Shown: positions 18,215 through 26,093 of the stretch, piece by piece | Numbering within the stretch: the stretch's first letter is position 1 | How the letters are laid out: every line of letters starts with the position of its first letter | Origin: Firm-04 sp946413695 | GTDB taxonomy: Bacteria > Bacillota > Clostridia > Oscillospirales > Ruminococcaceae | Reading direction: 5' to 3' | DNA: 64,000 nt | NCBI GenBank assembly: GCA_946413695.1 | Contig: CAMKLV010000003.1 | Span: 35,535 to 99,534 of the forward strand | The notes under the pieces: model-generated | Seen by the model: the letters and a program-made list of their open reading frames with translations, nothing else | Told to the model about the DNA's origin: nothing | The model's database searches: none | Made by a program: the position numbers and the translations under genes

Positions 18215-19479
18215 TATTCCACCGTCTGCGGGTTCTCATCGACAACCCACGGCAGACCCCATTTGTTCAGCATATCCATGAACGGATCCGGATCGAACTC
18301 CTCGATCGTGCGCGCACCCGGATTGCGCCATGTGCCGTTTGCGACCAGTGCCGTACCGATCATCGCCGGCACGCCGGTTGTGTAGGAGATCGCCTGCGAG
18401 CCGAGCTCCTTGTAGCATTCCTGATGATCGCAGACATTGTAGATATAGATTGTCTTCTCCTTGCCGTCCTTGATGCCGGTGAAGATGCAGCCGATGTTCG
18501 TCTTGCCGACGGTGCGCGGGCCGAGCGATGCCGGATCCGGCAGCAGTGCCTTGAGGAACTGAATCGGGACGATCTCCGTGCCGTTGAAATTGATCGGCGT
18601 GGTGGAGAGCATGCCGACATTCTCCAGACACTTCATATGCGTCAGATAGCTCTGACCGAAGGTCATGAAGAAGCGGATGCGCTTGACATTCGGGATATTC
18701 TTTGCGAGGGATTCGATCTCCTCGTGGTGCAGCAGATACATATCCTTCTGACCGACCTGCGGGAAATCATAGACGCGCTTGATCTCCATCGGCTTGGTCT
18801 CGACCCAGTGGCCGTTCTCCCAGTAGGAGCCGTTTGCAGAGACCTCGCGGAGATTGATCTCCGGATTGAAGTTCGTTGCGAACGGATAGCCGTGGTCGCC
18901 GCCGTTGCAGTCGAGAATGTCGATATAGTGGATTTCATCGAAGTAGTGCTTCAGCGCATATGCAGTGAACACAGAGGTCACGCCCGGATCGAAGCCCGAG
19001 CCGCAGAGTGCTGTCAGCCCTGCCTTCTCAAACTGCTCCTGATACGCCCACTGCCACGAATAATCGAAATATGCGGTGAAGCCGAGCTCCTTGCAGCGCT
19101 TTTCATAGATCGCGCGCCACTGCGGATCGTCGGTGTCCTCCGGCTCATAGTTTGCGGTGTCGATGTAGTGGACGCCGCCCTCGAGGCATGCCTGCATGAT
19201 CGTCAGATCCTGATAGGGGAGTGCGAGGTTCAGCACGGCATCCGGCTTGTATTCCTTGATCAGCGCGAGGACTGCATCCTTGTTGTCTGCATCGAGTGCA
19301 GCCGTTGTGATGACGGTTTTTGTTTTGCCCTCTGCTTCGATTTTGGCTTTCAGCGCATCGCACTTGCTGACGGTTCTGCTTGCGATGCAGATTTCGGTGA
19401 ACACTGCGTCATTCTGGCAGCACTTCTGAATTGCGACGGATGCGACACCGCCGCAGCCGATGATTAAAACTCTGCTCAT
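18214..19479 (-). CDS. Carboxynorspermidine/carboxyspermidine dehydrogenase (saccharopine-dehydrogenase family)
   Basis: Condenses aspartate beta-semialdehyde with putrescine (or diaminopropane) and reduces the product with NADPH to carboxyspermidine. 421 residues, starting with a Rossmann motif VLIIGCGGVASVAIQKC and containing LNLALPYQDLTIMQACLEGG and GFDPGVTSVFTAYALKHYFDE, typical of this saccharopine dehydrogenase subgroup. The start is the ATG at 19479, with GGAGG upstream; an in-frame start at 19542 would translate into the repeat region. It is coupled to nspC. Confidence 0.92.
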   Translation of the reverse strand: MSRVLIIGCGGVASVAIQKCCQNDAVFTEICIASRTVSKCDALKAKIEAEGKTKTVITTAALDADNKDAVLALIKEYKPDAVLNLALPYQDLTIMQACLEGGVHYIDTANYEPEDTDDPQWRAIYEKRCKELGFTAYFDYSWQWAYQEQFEKAGLTALCGSGFDPGVTSVFTAYALKHYFDEIHYIDILDCNGGDHGYPFATNFNPEINLREVSANGSYWENGHWVETKPMEIKRVYDFPQVGQKDMYLLHHEEIESLAKNIPNVKRIRFFMTFGQSYLTHMKCLENVGMLSTTPINFNGTEIVPIQFLKALLPDPASLGPRTVGKTNIGCIFTGIKDGKEKTIYIYNVCDHQECYKELGSQAISYTTGVPAMIGTALVANGTWRNPGARTIEEFDPDPFMDMLNKWGLPWVVDENPQTVE

Positions 19480-19526
19480 TGTTATGATTCCTCCTGTATG
19501 TGTCCGCTGTGCGGACGGATTGATAA

Positions 19527-19571
19527 TGGGGCGCTGCCCCATACCCCGCCAAAGGGATACTATCCCTTTGG
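19527..19571. repeat. Palindromic intergenic repeats before the dehydrogenase gene
   Basis: Two adjacent palindromes: GGGGC-GCT-GCCCC, and a perfect 11-bp-arm palindrome centred on one C (CCAAAGGGATA, C, TATCCCTTTGG; 19549-19571). The composition is that of dispersed palindromic repeats common in gut Firmicutes; from one window I cannot show the copy number. Confidence 0.6.
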
Positions 19572-19686
19572 AATCCCGTTTTTGTTATGCCTGAAAACTT
19601 ATTGATTCGGGAAAGGTGCCGTTTTCCTGATAATATCGCATGAGAATCGGAACGGAAAAGAGTCCGCACTTTGTACATCTTTGGTA

Positions 19687-19755
19687 CTGAGACGGCTATA
19701 GAAAAATGGATGTCGGTACTGCCGACCGCGGCTCCGATTGTCTACAGCCGTCTGA
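19687..19755. repeat. Hairpin repeat element, variant copy
   Basis: Outer 13-bp inverted repeats (AGACGGCTATAGA / TCTACAGCCGTCT, one mismatch) enclose an inner hairpin GTCGG-TACTG-CCGAC (19712-19726). The left end carries the shared CTATAGAAAAATGG tag. Compared with the other copies, two base pairs of the inner stem have changed on both arms together. Confidence 0.75.
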
Positions 19756-19779
19756 AAACCATGCTCCGTTGCGATGAAA

Positions 19780-19858
19780 TGGGCTGAAAAGAGTCAATGC
19801 CCGATAACAGGAATGGTTTTTGGACAGCTATAGAAAAATGGCTGCGGGCACTGCCCGC
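19780..19858. repeat. Hairpin repeat element abutting the speE stop
   Basis: Contains TGAAAAGAGTC, then AGCTATAGAAAAATGG and the hairpin GCGGG-CACTG-CCCGC (19844-19858), which touches the last base of the speE stop codon. On the minus strand the hairpin is followed within five bases by TTTTT, so it may end or reduce transcription after speE. Confidence 0.75.
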
Positions 19859-20721
19859 TATTTTTTGCGGTCCTCGGCGCCCTCCATCAGCTCCTCGACA
19901 TATTTCGGGAGCATGAATGCGCCGGTGTGCAGGTTCGGGGTGTAGTACCATGTTTTGATTTCGCGCTTTTTCCAGCGCTTGGGATCGAAATCCCGCAGCG
20001 GGTGATATTTTTTCGACGCAAATCCGAACAGCCAGTAGCCCGCCGGACAGGTCGGGATATGTGCCTGATAAACGCGGCAGATCGGGAAGACGCGAAACGC
20101 CTTCTGGTGCATTGCCTGACACGCCGCCTCGTCCTCGTCATAGAACGGGCTGCCGTGCTGATAGACCATGATGCCGTCATCCTCGAGCGCCTTGTAGCAG
20201 AGCCCGTAGAACTCCTTGGTGAACAGACCCGCGGTGTGTCCGAACGGATCGGTTGCATCGTTGATGATGAGGTCATATTCGCCGTGACGGGTGCGCAGCG
20301 CGCGCAGACCGTCCTGATTGTAGATCGTCACGCGCGGATCGTCAAGACCCTTTGCGTTATCCGGAAAATACTTGCGGCAGACCTCGACGAACATCTCATC
20401 CGGCTCGATGACGTCGATTGTTTTGATCTCGTCATAATACGAAAGCTCACGCGCAACGCCGCCGTCGCCGCCGCCGATGACCAGCACATGCTTGACATCC
20501 GGATGCACCGCCATCGGGACATGCACGATCATCTCATCGTAGATGAACTCGTCCTTCTCCGAGAAGATCACGCTGCCGTTTGAGACCAGAAAGCGGCCGA
20601 ATTCCGCGGAATCAAAAACGTCGATGCGCTGGAAATCGCTCTGACCGCTGTAAAGCTGTTTTTCGCACCGGATCGACGCCTTGACGTTATCCGTGTGCAG
20701 TTCGGAAAACCAGAATTCCAT
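19858..20721 (-). CDS. speE: Polyamine aminopropyltransferase (spermidine synthase family)
   Basis: Transfers an aminopropyl group from decarboxylated S-adenosylmethionine to a polyamine acceptor. 287 residues, usual length. Motifs: LYSGQSDFQRIDVFDS, the SAM-binding VLVIGGGDGGVARE, the DPRVTIYNQDGLRAL loop, YDLIINDATDPFG with the catalytic Asp, and CPAGYWLFGFASK. The normal donor-making enzyme SpeD is not in the window, while the carboxyspermidine route to spermidine is, so either SpeD is elsewhere or this enzyme makes another polyamine. It follows the 2H-like gene in the same operon. Confidence 0.93.
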   Translation of the reverse strand: MEFWFSELHTDNVKASIRCEKQLYSGQSDFQRIDVFDSAEFGRFLVSNGSVIFSEKDEFIYDEMIVHVPMAVHPDVKHVLVIGGGDGGVARELSYYDEIKTIDVIEPDEMFVEVCRKYFPDNAKGLDDPRVTIYNQDGLRALRTRHGEYDLIINDATDPFGHTAGLFTKEFYGLCYKALEDDGIMVYQHGSPFYDEDEAACQAMHQKAFRVFPICRVYQAHIPTCPAGYWLFGFASKKYHPLRDFDPKRWKKREIKTWYYTPNLHTGAFMLPKYVEELMEGAEDRKK

Positions 20722-20768
20722 TTCTGTTCCTCCTTTTCGGGGATATCAAAATCGGAGTGAGCACCTGC

Positions 20769-21311
20769 TCAGTCCGGAATGAGAATATTGCCGACTTCAT
20801 TGACAGTCCGGATGCGTTTGACCGGATCCCAGATGTGAAAGACCTCCAGCCCGCGAATCGGGAGCTCGACCGGCAGTTTGATTGTTTTCGTCAGTGCTTT
20901 GTACTGCTGGCGGATCTGCTTCTGATCCTTGCTGACGGAGATCGACACGCGCAGATAGCTTTCGAGCGGTCTGCCTGTGACCGCTGCGATGCTCTGGCAG
21001 AGCTCCTCAAAGCCCTCGCCCGGTGTGACGCGTGTGAACAGCAGATAGCTGTAGCCGGTGCTGTTCATGATTGCAAACTCCTCCGCGACAACCTTACACG
21101 GGCTGAATGTGAGATTCTCCATTTTCTGCAGATAAAAGATATCCTGCTGCTTATCCCACTGGAACAGCGTTGTGTGATAGGGCATCACGCTGTTCGCCGC
21201 CTCCCGGTCGAGAAACGGGCGAAAGGGAATCTTATTGTTGTTGATCACGCCGGCGGTCAGGATCAGACGCGGCAGCTCATGACCGAGCACGGCAACTAGC
21301 TTATGTCCCAT
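20769..21311 (-). CDS. Polyamine-operon protein, possibly 2H-phosphoesterase fold
   Basis: A 180-residue cytoplasmic protein, no membrane segment. The segment SVMPYHTTLFQWD resembles the first H-x-T motif of the 2H (LigT/2'-5' RNA ligase) superfamily, with the expected following pattern of strand, FTRVTPGEGFEELCQSIAA helix, then a second strand SYLRVSISVSKD where the second H-x-S/T motif would lie but no His is present. So it may be a degenerate 2H protein, or the resemblance may be chance. It lies between speA (18 bp) and speE (47 bp), hence a link to polyamine synthesis is likely. It lacks the SpeD cleavage motif. Confidence 0.5.
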   Translation of the reverse strand: MGHKLVAVLGHELPRLILTAGVINNNKIPFRPFLDREAANSVMPYHTTLFQWDKQQDIFYLQKMENLTFSPCKVVAEEFAIMNSTGYSYLLFTRVTPGEGFEELCQSIAAVTGRPLESYLRVSISVSKDQKQIRQQYKALTKTIKLPVELPIRGLEVFHIWDPVKRIRTVNEVGNILIPD

Positions 21312-21328
21312 AATCCTCTCATCTCATC

Positions 21329-22777
21329 TTATCGTAATACATTCAGGTGCTCGATCTCGGGATCTTCCGTGCCCTGCATTGAGCATCCTTTTTCTTTCGC
21401 ATAGCGTATATAATTGATAATATCTTCTGTAATGATTTCGCCGGGGGCAAGGATCGGAATGCCCGGCGGATAGCACATGACAAATTCTGAGCAGATACGT
21501 CCGTTTGTCTGCTCAAGGGGCAGCATTTCCTTGTCGGCATAGAAGGCTTCCTGCGGTGTCGCGACGACCTTCGGCGGGATATATTCCTGACTGAGCATGC
21601 CCGTTGTATCGCAGGAATAGAGCCGCTTGATGTCCGCAAGTGCGCCGACCAGACGCTCGATATCCTGAATGCGGTCGCCGATGGAGATATACGCGAGGAT
21701 ATTGCCGATGTCGCCGAATTCGATCTGGATATCGTATTCATCGCGCAGGAGATCATAGACCTCGATGCCGGCAAGTCCGATATCGCGCGTATAGACCGAA
21801 AGCTTCGTGACGTCATATCCGACGCAGCTTGTGCCGTTGCAGAGCTCGGAGCTGTAGGCATAATAGCCGCCGATCTCGTTGATCTCGGCGCGTGCGTATT
21901 CCGCGATCTGGATGACCTTTGCAAAGGATTCACTGCCGCGCAGTGCCAGATTCCGGCGCGAGATATCAAGGCTCGAAATCAGCAGATAGGAGGCGCTGGT
22001 TGTCTGCGTCAGATTGATGATCTGGCGGACATAGCCTTCGTTGACGGCGCTGCCGAGCAGCAGCAAAGAGCTTTGCGTCAGGCTGCCGCCGGATTTGTGC
22101 ATCGAGACGGCTGCCATATCTGCACCGGCTGCCATTGCGGAAACCGGCAGCTGATCGTTGAAATAGAAGTGTGTACCGTGGGCTTCATCCGCAAGCACGA
22201 GCATGCCGTGCGCATGGGCAAGCTCCACGATCCGCCGGATATCCGAGCAGATGCCGTAATAGGTCGGGTTGTTGACCAGAACCGCGACTGCATCCGGATT
22301 CTCCCGGATTGCCTGCTCGACCTGCGAGAACTCCATGCCGAGCGCAATGCCGATCCGCGGTTCGACATCCGGATTGACATAGACCGGAATCGCGCCGCAG
22401 AGCACCATCGCATTGATGACACTCTTGTGGACATTGCGCGGAACGATCAGCTTCTGCCCTGCTTTGCAGGCGGAAAGGATCATGCTCTGGACGGCGGAGG
22501 TTGTGCCGCCGACCATGAAAAACGCATGCGCAGCGCCGAAGGCATCCGCGGCGAGATTCTCCGCTTCCAGAATCACCGAGACGGGATGGCAGAGATTATC
22601 GAGCGGCTTCATGGAGTTGACGTCGATGCCGACGCACTGCTCACCGAGCAGCTTGACAAGCTCCGGATTGCCCCTGCCGCGCTTGTGACCGGGGACATCA
22701 AAGGGAACGACACGCTGTCTGCGGAGCCGTTCGAGCGCCTCATAGACGGGCGCGCGCTTTTGCTGTTCAAGGTTCAT
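21329..22777 (-). CDS. speA: Arginine decarboxylase (Orn/Lys/Arg decarboxylase class)
   Basis: PLP-dependent decarboxylase, most likely arginine to agmatine given the downstream aguA. 482 residues, the length of the compact Bacillus SpeA type without the wing domain. Motifs: DVPGHKRGRG, FFMVGGTTSAVQSMI, LVNNPTYYG, LVLADEAHGTHF and the PLP lysine in AVSMHKSGGSLTQSS. The C-terminal domain has FVMCYPPGIPILAPGE, typical of this family. It is the first gene of the operon behind a consensus promoter and a structured leader. Confidence 0.93.
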   Translation of the reverse strand: MNLEQQKRAPVYEALERLRRQRVVPFDVPGHKRGRGNPELVKLLGEQCVGIDVNSMKPLDNLCHPVSVILEAENLAADAFGAAHAFFMVGGTTSAVQSMILSACKAGQKLIVPRNVHKSVINAMVLCGAIPVYVNPDVEPRIGIALGMEFSQVEQAIRENPDAVAVLVNNPTYYGICSDIRRIVELAHAHGMLVLADEAHGTHFYFNDQLPVSAMAAGADMAAVSMHKSGGSLTQSSLLLLGSAVNEGYVRQIINLTQTTSASYLLISSLDISRRNLALRGSESFAKVIQIAEYARAEINEIGGYYAYSSELCNGTSCVGYDVTKLSVYTRDIGLAGIEVYDLLRDEYDIQIEFGDIGNILAYISIGDRIQDIERLVGALADIKRLYSCDTTGMLSQEYIPPKVVATPQEAFYADKEMLPLEQTNGRICSEFVMCYPPGIPILAPGEIITEDIINYIRYAKEKGCSMQGTEDPEIEHLNVLR

Positions 22778-22840
22778 TGTTTGTTTGACCGTTCCTTTAC
22801 GTATACTGAAGCGGAGTGCTGTGTTCCGCCGAAAACGCAG

Positions 22841-22900
22841 AAAAGAGAAAAAGCACCCTGCACGAAGTCACCGTACCGGAGGCGGTGCGGAAAACACCGC
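22841..22900 (-). promoter_or_regulatory. Possible attenuator in the speA leader
   Basis: On the minus strand GCGGTG (22900-22895) can pair with CACCGC (22887-22882), or GCACC (22888-22884) can instead pair with GGTGC (22857-22853), which is followed by TTTTTCTCTTTT. The two foldings exclude each other, the arrangement of an attenuator. No known riboswitch motif was recognised. Confidence 0.4.
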
Positions 22901-22952
22901 GGCGAACCAGGATGTTCCGAAGCAGTTTGCCTTTCAAATATACTTATTCTTA

Positions 22953-22981
22953 ATTATATCACAGCCGCGCCGGACTGTCAA
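22953..22981 (-). promoter_or_regulatory. Consensus promoter of the polyamine operon
   Basis: Reading leftwards: TTGACA (22981-22976), 17-base spacer, TATAAT (22958-22953). All twelve bases match; the leader to speA is about 165 bases. Confidence 0.88.
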
Positions 22982-23006
22982 GTGATTTGCAAAAGATTCC
23001 GCACAC

Positions 23007-23035
23007 TTGCATTTCCGGCGCTTTTGTATTATAAT
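23007..23035 (+). promoter_or_regulatory. Rightward promoter reading into the repeat array
   Basis: TTGCAT (23007-23012), 17-base spacer, TATAAT (23030-23035). No protein-coding gene follows before the sigma factor at 23730; the transcript would run through the hairpin repeats. Confidence 0.55.
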
Positions 23036-23069
23036 AGTGGAAACCGCGCACGGCTATGATATGAGAATT

Positions 23070-23424
23070 GAAACTGAAAAGAGTCTGTGCCTGAATAAAG
23101 CGTGGTTCTAAGAAAGCTATAGAAAAATGGAGGCGGGCACTGCCCGCTGCGATTGATTCATGAACACAAGATGAAACCAGCAAACACAAAACAGACCTTT
23201 AGCAAAATGGAGGCGGGCACTGCCCGCTGCGATTGATTCATGAACACATGATGAAACCGGCAGACGCAAAACAGACCTTTAGCAAATTGGAAGCGGGCAC
23301 TGCCCGCCACTGCCCGCCGCTGCCCACAGTAGATTCTAATAAAGTGCGATTGATTCATAAGCACACGATGAAACCCGCATACAAAAAACAGACCTTTAGC
23401 AAATTGGAGGCGGGCACTGCCCGC
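23070..23424. repeat. Array of hairpin repeats, basic period 80 bp
   Basis: One CTATAGAAAAATGG-type copy is followed by units that share a GCGATTGATTCAT start, a CAGACCTTTAGCAAA block and the hairpin GCGGG-CACTG-CCCGC. Hairpins lie at 23133-23147, 23213-23227, 23293-23307 and 23410-23424. The first three are exactly 80 bp apart; the last unit is longer because TGCCCGC-like pieces and about 25 further bases were added. The units are near-identical throughout, so there are no unique spacers and this is not a CRISPR array. Confidence 0.85.
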
Positions 23425-23524
23425 AAAAAGAAAACCGCCCTGAACGGACGGTTCCCACATGAAAGATAGAGAGGGTTTTTTCAAACGCCGGATGAGAGGG
23501 TGTCGGCGCTTGATTGAAATGATT
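23424..23524 (-). ncRNA. Second candidate small RNA (about 100 nt)
   Basis: A minus-strand promoter (TTGTAT at 23559-23554, spacer 17, TATAAT at 23536-23531) predicts a start near 23524. The transcript forms CAAGCGCCG/CGGCGTTTG (23512-23504 with 23490-23482) with a 13-base loop containing CCCTCTC, then an unpaired CCCTCTCTATCTTTC (23475-23461), then a terminator (AACCGTCC/GGGCGGTT, 23453-23433) and a T-rich tail. The doubled, exposed CCCUCUC motif is complementary to GAGAGGG, a Shine-Dalgarno-like sequence. No significant ORF lies inside it. No RNA family was recognised. Confidence 0.6.
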
Positions 23525-23729
23525 AACCTGATTATACCATATATTGCGGAGAAATACAAGTGCAGACGAGTTATTTCTACTAATCTTATATAAACTATTG
23601 ATAAAATTTGTGCATTGTGACAAAATATTCACGGTGCATAAGGAATTCAGACCGCCGGAACGTAACTGTATATGAAAGCAGCTTTCAGAGGCACACAAAA
23701 TGCCTACTTCGGCAGATCGGAGAAAACAT

Positions 23730-24281
23730 ATGGAACAGGACGCTCAAATCTTCCGCCGGTATCTCGACGGAGATCAGACCGCGTTCGCTGAGATCATCGA
23801 GGCGTACCGCGATCCGGTCACATTCTTCATTCAGCGGTATGTGCATGACATCTGCACCGCTGAGGACCTCGCTGCGGATGTCTTTATGCAGCTTGTGGTC
23901 CACCCGCAGAAGTACAACTTCAAATCATCACTGAAAACCTATCTGTTTGTGCTGGCGCGCAGCAGGGCGCTCGACTATCTGCGCAAACAGAAACGGCATC
24001 CCTCGGTCTCTATCGAGGATGCTGCCGAGGCGCTCGCGGATACACAGGATCTCGAAGCGCATGTTCTGCAAAATGATGAACACCGCAGACTGCATGAGGC
24101 GATCGGGCAGCTGCCGGAGCCGCAGCAGATCGCTGTGCATCTGGTATACTTCGAGGAATATTCCTATGAGGATGCCGCGAAAATTATGAAGAAAACACGC
24201 AAGCAGATCGACAATCTGCTGTATCGTGCCAAGCAGGCGCTCCGGAGCCTGCTCGGAGAAAGGGGGGAGCAGGCAGTATGA
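23730..24281 (+). CDS. ECF-type RNA polymerase sigma factor
   Basis: A 183-residue sigma-70 family protein with only regions 2 and 4. Region 2 runs about residues 15-90 (DPVTFFIQRYVHDICTAEDL and the DNA-melting KTYLFVLARSRALDYLRK); region 4 about 115-175 (LPEPQQIAVHLVYFEEYSYE, AAKIMKKTRKQIDNLLYRAK helix-turn-helix). The start is the ATG at 23730, with GGAG at 23719-23722. Its stop overlaps the next gene's start by four bases. It heads an operon that ends with four serpins, so it probably controls their expression. No clear ECF-type GAAC/TC promoter was found upstream. Confidence 0.9.
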   Translation: MEQDAQIFRRYLDGDQTAFAEIIEAYRDPVTFFIQRYVHDICTAEDLAADVFMQLVVHPQKYNFKSSLKTYLFVLARSRALDYLRKQKRHPSVSIEDAAEALADTQDLEAHVLQNDEHRRLHEAIGQLPEPQQIAVHLVYFEEYSYEDAAKIMKKTRKQIDNLLYRAKQALRSLLGERGEQAV

Positions 24282-25414
24282 GAATGACAAATGAGGAGTT
24301 TCAGGCGGAGGTGTTCCGCCGCAGCAATGTCTATCTGCAGCAGAAAAAGCAGAATCACAGACGGTTCTATTACGGTGCGGCTGCATTTGCGTGCTGCTTT
24401 GGAATCGTCGCAGGCGGACTTGCGCTCAGGAGCAGAATGAACGGCAATCACGCGGCTTTTTCCAATCTGCTTGACAATGCAACAGCATCCGAGGCGGCAG
24501 CGGAATCGAGCGAGGAAAAATACGATTATGCGGAGGAATCCTGCGAGGAAAGTTCGGAGGCTGCTGACGAAGCGACACAGGACGGCGCATCCCTGAATGC
24601 GAAACCGGGGCAGTACAAAAGCGATGCGGAATATGTCAGCGAAGAAGCACAGTGGGAAAATCTCACTGCGGACGAATATTTCCGTGCACTGAATCTCAAT
24701 CCGCTGCCGGAGACGCTCGGTCAGCTTCATCTGAATCAGATTCCTTCTGATATGCGCTTCAATCCCGACGAATACACAACCTATGACGAGGGCTGCTATT
24801 CCTTCACGTACAGCGACGGAAACGGCAAGCCTGCGCTTCAGATCGAAATGCGCAGAAAGCAGGATTTTGAGCTGGAGTTTGAGCCTGATATCTATCCGGC
24901 GCATACGGAGGAAGAACTGGAATTTCCGACGCGCGCATGCTTTGTCTCCGGTGAAGCACAGTTCTGGGTGATCGCTGCGGACTATGATACAAATGATACC
25001 GAACAGATCAGGGCGCTGGCGCAGGAGCTTTATGATGTACTCCGCTCGGATGAAATCCATGATCTGACCGCAGAAGAATACTTCCGCGCGCTGGGAATCA
25101 ATCCGCTGCCGGAAACGCTCGGCGGCTGCACGCTGCAAGCCGAAACCGAGATGCGTGATGTCGGCTTTTACAACCGGTTCACCTATCTGAATGCGGACGG
25201 GGAACCGGAAATGTATGTCGATATCTGCGACTCGAAGGGCTGGGCAACCAGTGACGGTGTCTATCTCTGGACAAGTGCCGGTGAGCCGACCACTGCCGAA
25301 TTTTCGGCAGGCAAGGCGAAAGTGGAACTGAAAGCTGCACAGCTTGTAGAAGGTGACGCGGCTAAAATCGAAGAGCTTGCCGAGGAACTGATGCACACAC
25401 TCCGGAAGGAGTAA
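24278..25414 (+). CDS. Membrane protein with duplicated domain, probable anti-sigma partner
   Basis: 378 residues: a cytoplasmic N-terminus (1-30), one membrane helix (about 31-50, FYYGAAAFACCFGIVAGGLAL) and an outside region. After an acidic linker (about 65-110) come two copies of a domain of about 120 residues, each opening with LTA[DE]EYFRAL, then NPLPETLG (about residues 128 and 264). The same domain occurs once in the next gene. Gene overlap with the sigma factor (ATGA) and the topology indicate an anti-sigma factor, though no zinc-binding anti-sigma motif is seen. Confidence 0.7.
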   Translation: MRMTNEEFQAEVFRRSNVYLQQKKQNHRRFYYGAAAFACCFGIVAGGLALRSRMNGNHAAFSNLLDNATASEAAAESSEEKYDYAEESCEESSEAADEATQDGASLNAKPGQYKSDAEYVSEEAQWENLTADEYFRALNLNPLPETLGQLHLNQIPSDMRFNPDEYTTYDEGCYSFTYSDGNGKPALQIEMRRKQDFELEFEPDIYPAHTEEELEFPTRACFVSGEAQFWVIAADYDTNDTEQIRALAQELYDVLRSDEIHDLTAEEYFRALGINPLPETLGGCTLQAETEMRDVGFYNRFTYLNADGEPEMYVDICDSKGWATSDGVYLWTSAGEPTTAEFSAGKAKVELKAAQLVEGDAAKIEELAEELMHTLRKE

Positions 25415-25424
25415 GGAGAATATC

Positions 25425-26081
25425 ATGAAAAAATATGTTATCCTGCCGCTCGCGGCGCTGCTCCTGACAGGCTGCGGCGCGCAGAATCTCACACAGGATA
25501 CTGCGGAGAATGTCGCGGAGGAACAGGCATCTGCTGCGGCACAGGACGGCGCTGCTGTCACGGATTTTGCAGGCAGAACGGGATACATCGACGAAAACGG
25601 CATTTTTATCCCCGATCCGAGCAACAGCGGCATATCGTCAGTCGAATACGTTGAAACACATACAGATACGGCGGAAGAACTGCCGCTCTTTACCACAGGT
25701 CCCTATGACGCGGAGGAATGGCATGCGCTGAGCGCGGCGGAATACTTTGAAGCGCTCGGCATCCGCCCGATGCCCGATCCCTTTGATGAGCTGACGCTCG
25801 GATGGGATCCGGATGCAAAATTCGATATGCGGGGCCGCAATGCGTTCTTGTATTTCGATGAAACTGACAAAAAAGTGCTGACTGTCTATCTCAGCGCGGA
25901 ATCGGAGTTTGAGCTTGAGGACGGTGAAATTCTGATTCATCATGCCGAGGACGGGCAGGCGGCGGATTTTCTCGCCGGAAAAGCGCATGTCACGGTGCTC
26001 GGCAGCGGCATGACAACCAAGGATCTCGACACGCTCAAAACCTATGCGAAGGATCTGCAGAAATATCTCCCGTTACAGTGA
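25425..26081 (+). CDS. Lipoprotein sharing the EYF-EALG domain
   Basis: A 218-residue lipoprotein with signal peptide and lipobox LLLTGC (Cys about 17). Residues about 105-215 carry one copy of the domain found twice in the preceding membrane protein (LSAAEYFEALGIRPMPDPF, later a strand-rich part and a C-terminal helix). It may be a competitor or ligand partner of the sensor domain of that protein; this is inferred only from shared homology and gene order. Spacing to its neighbours is 10-12 bp. Confidence 0.7.
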   Translation: MKKYVILPLAALLLTGCGAQNLTQDTAENVAEEQASAAAQDGAAVTDFAGRTGYIDENGIFIPDPSNSGISSVEYVETHTDTAEELPLFTTGPYDAEEWHALSAAEYFEALGIRPMPDPFDELTLGWDPDAKFDMRGRNAFLYFDETDKKVLTVYLSAESEFELEDGEILIHHAEDGQAADFLAGKAHVTVLGSGMTTKDLDTLKTYAKDLQKYLPLQ

Positions 26082-26093
26082 GAGGTGATCTAT

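Noticed and set aside
20769..21311. S-adenosylmethionine decarboxylase (SpeD) expected beside speE
   Set aside because: The pyruvoyl cleavage region and conserved motifs of SpeD are absent, and the length and sequence do not fit.
23070..23424. CRISPR array
   Set aside because: The 80-bp units are alike along their whole length, so there are no unique spacers; no cas genes are near.
23158..23559. Minus-strand frame of 133 codons across the repeat array
   Set aside because: It is a translation of the tandem repeats and small RNA 2; the periodic amino-acid pattern comes from the repeat unit.
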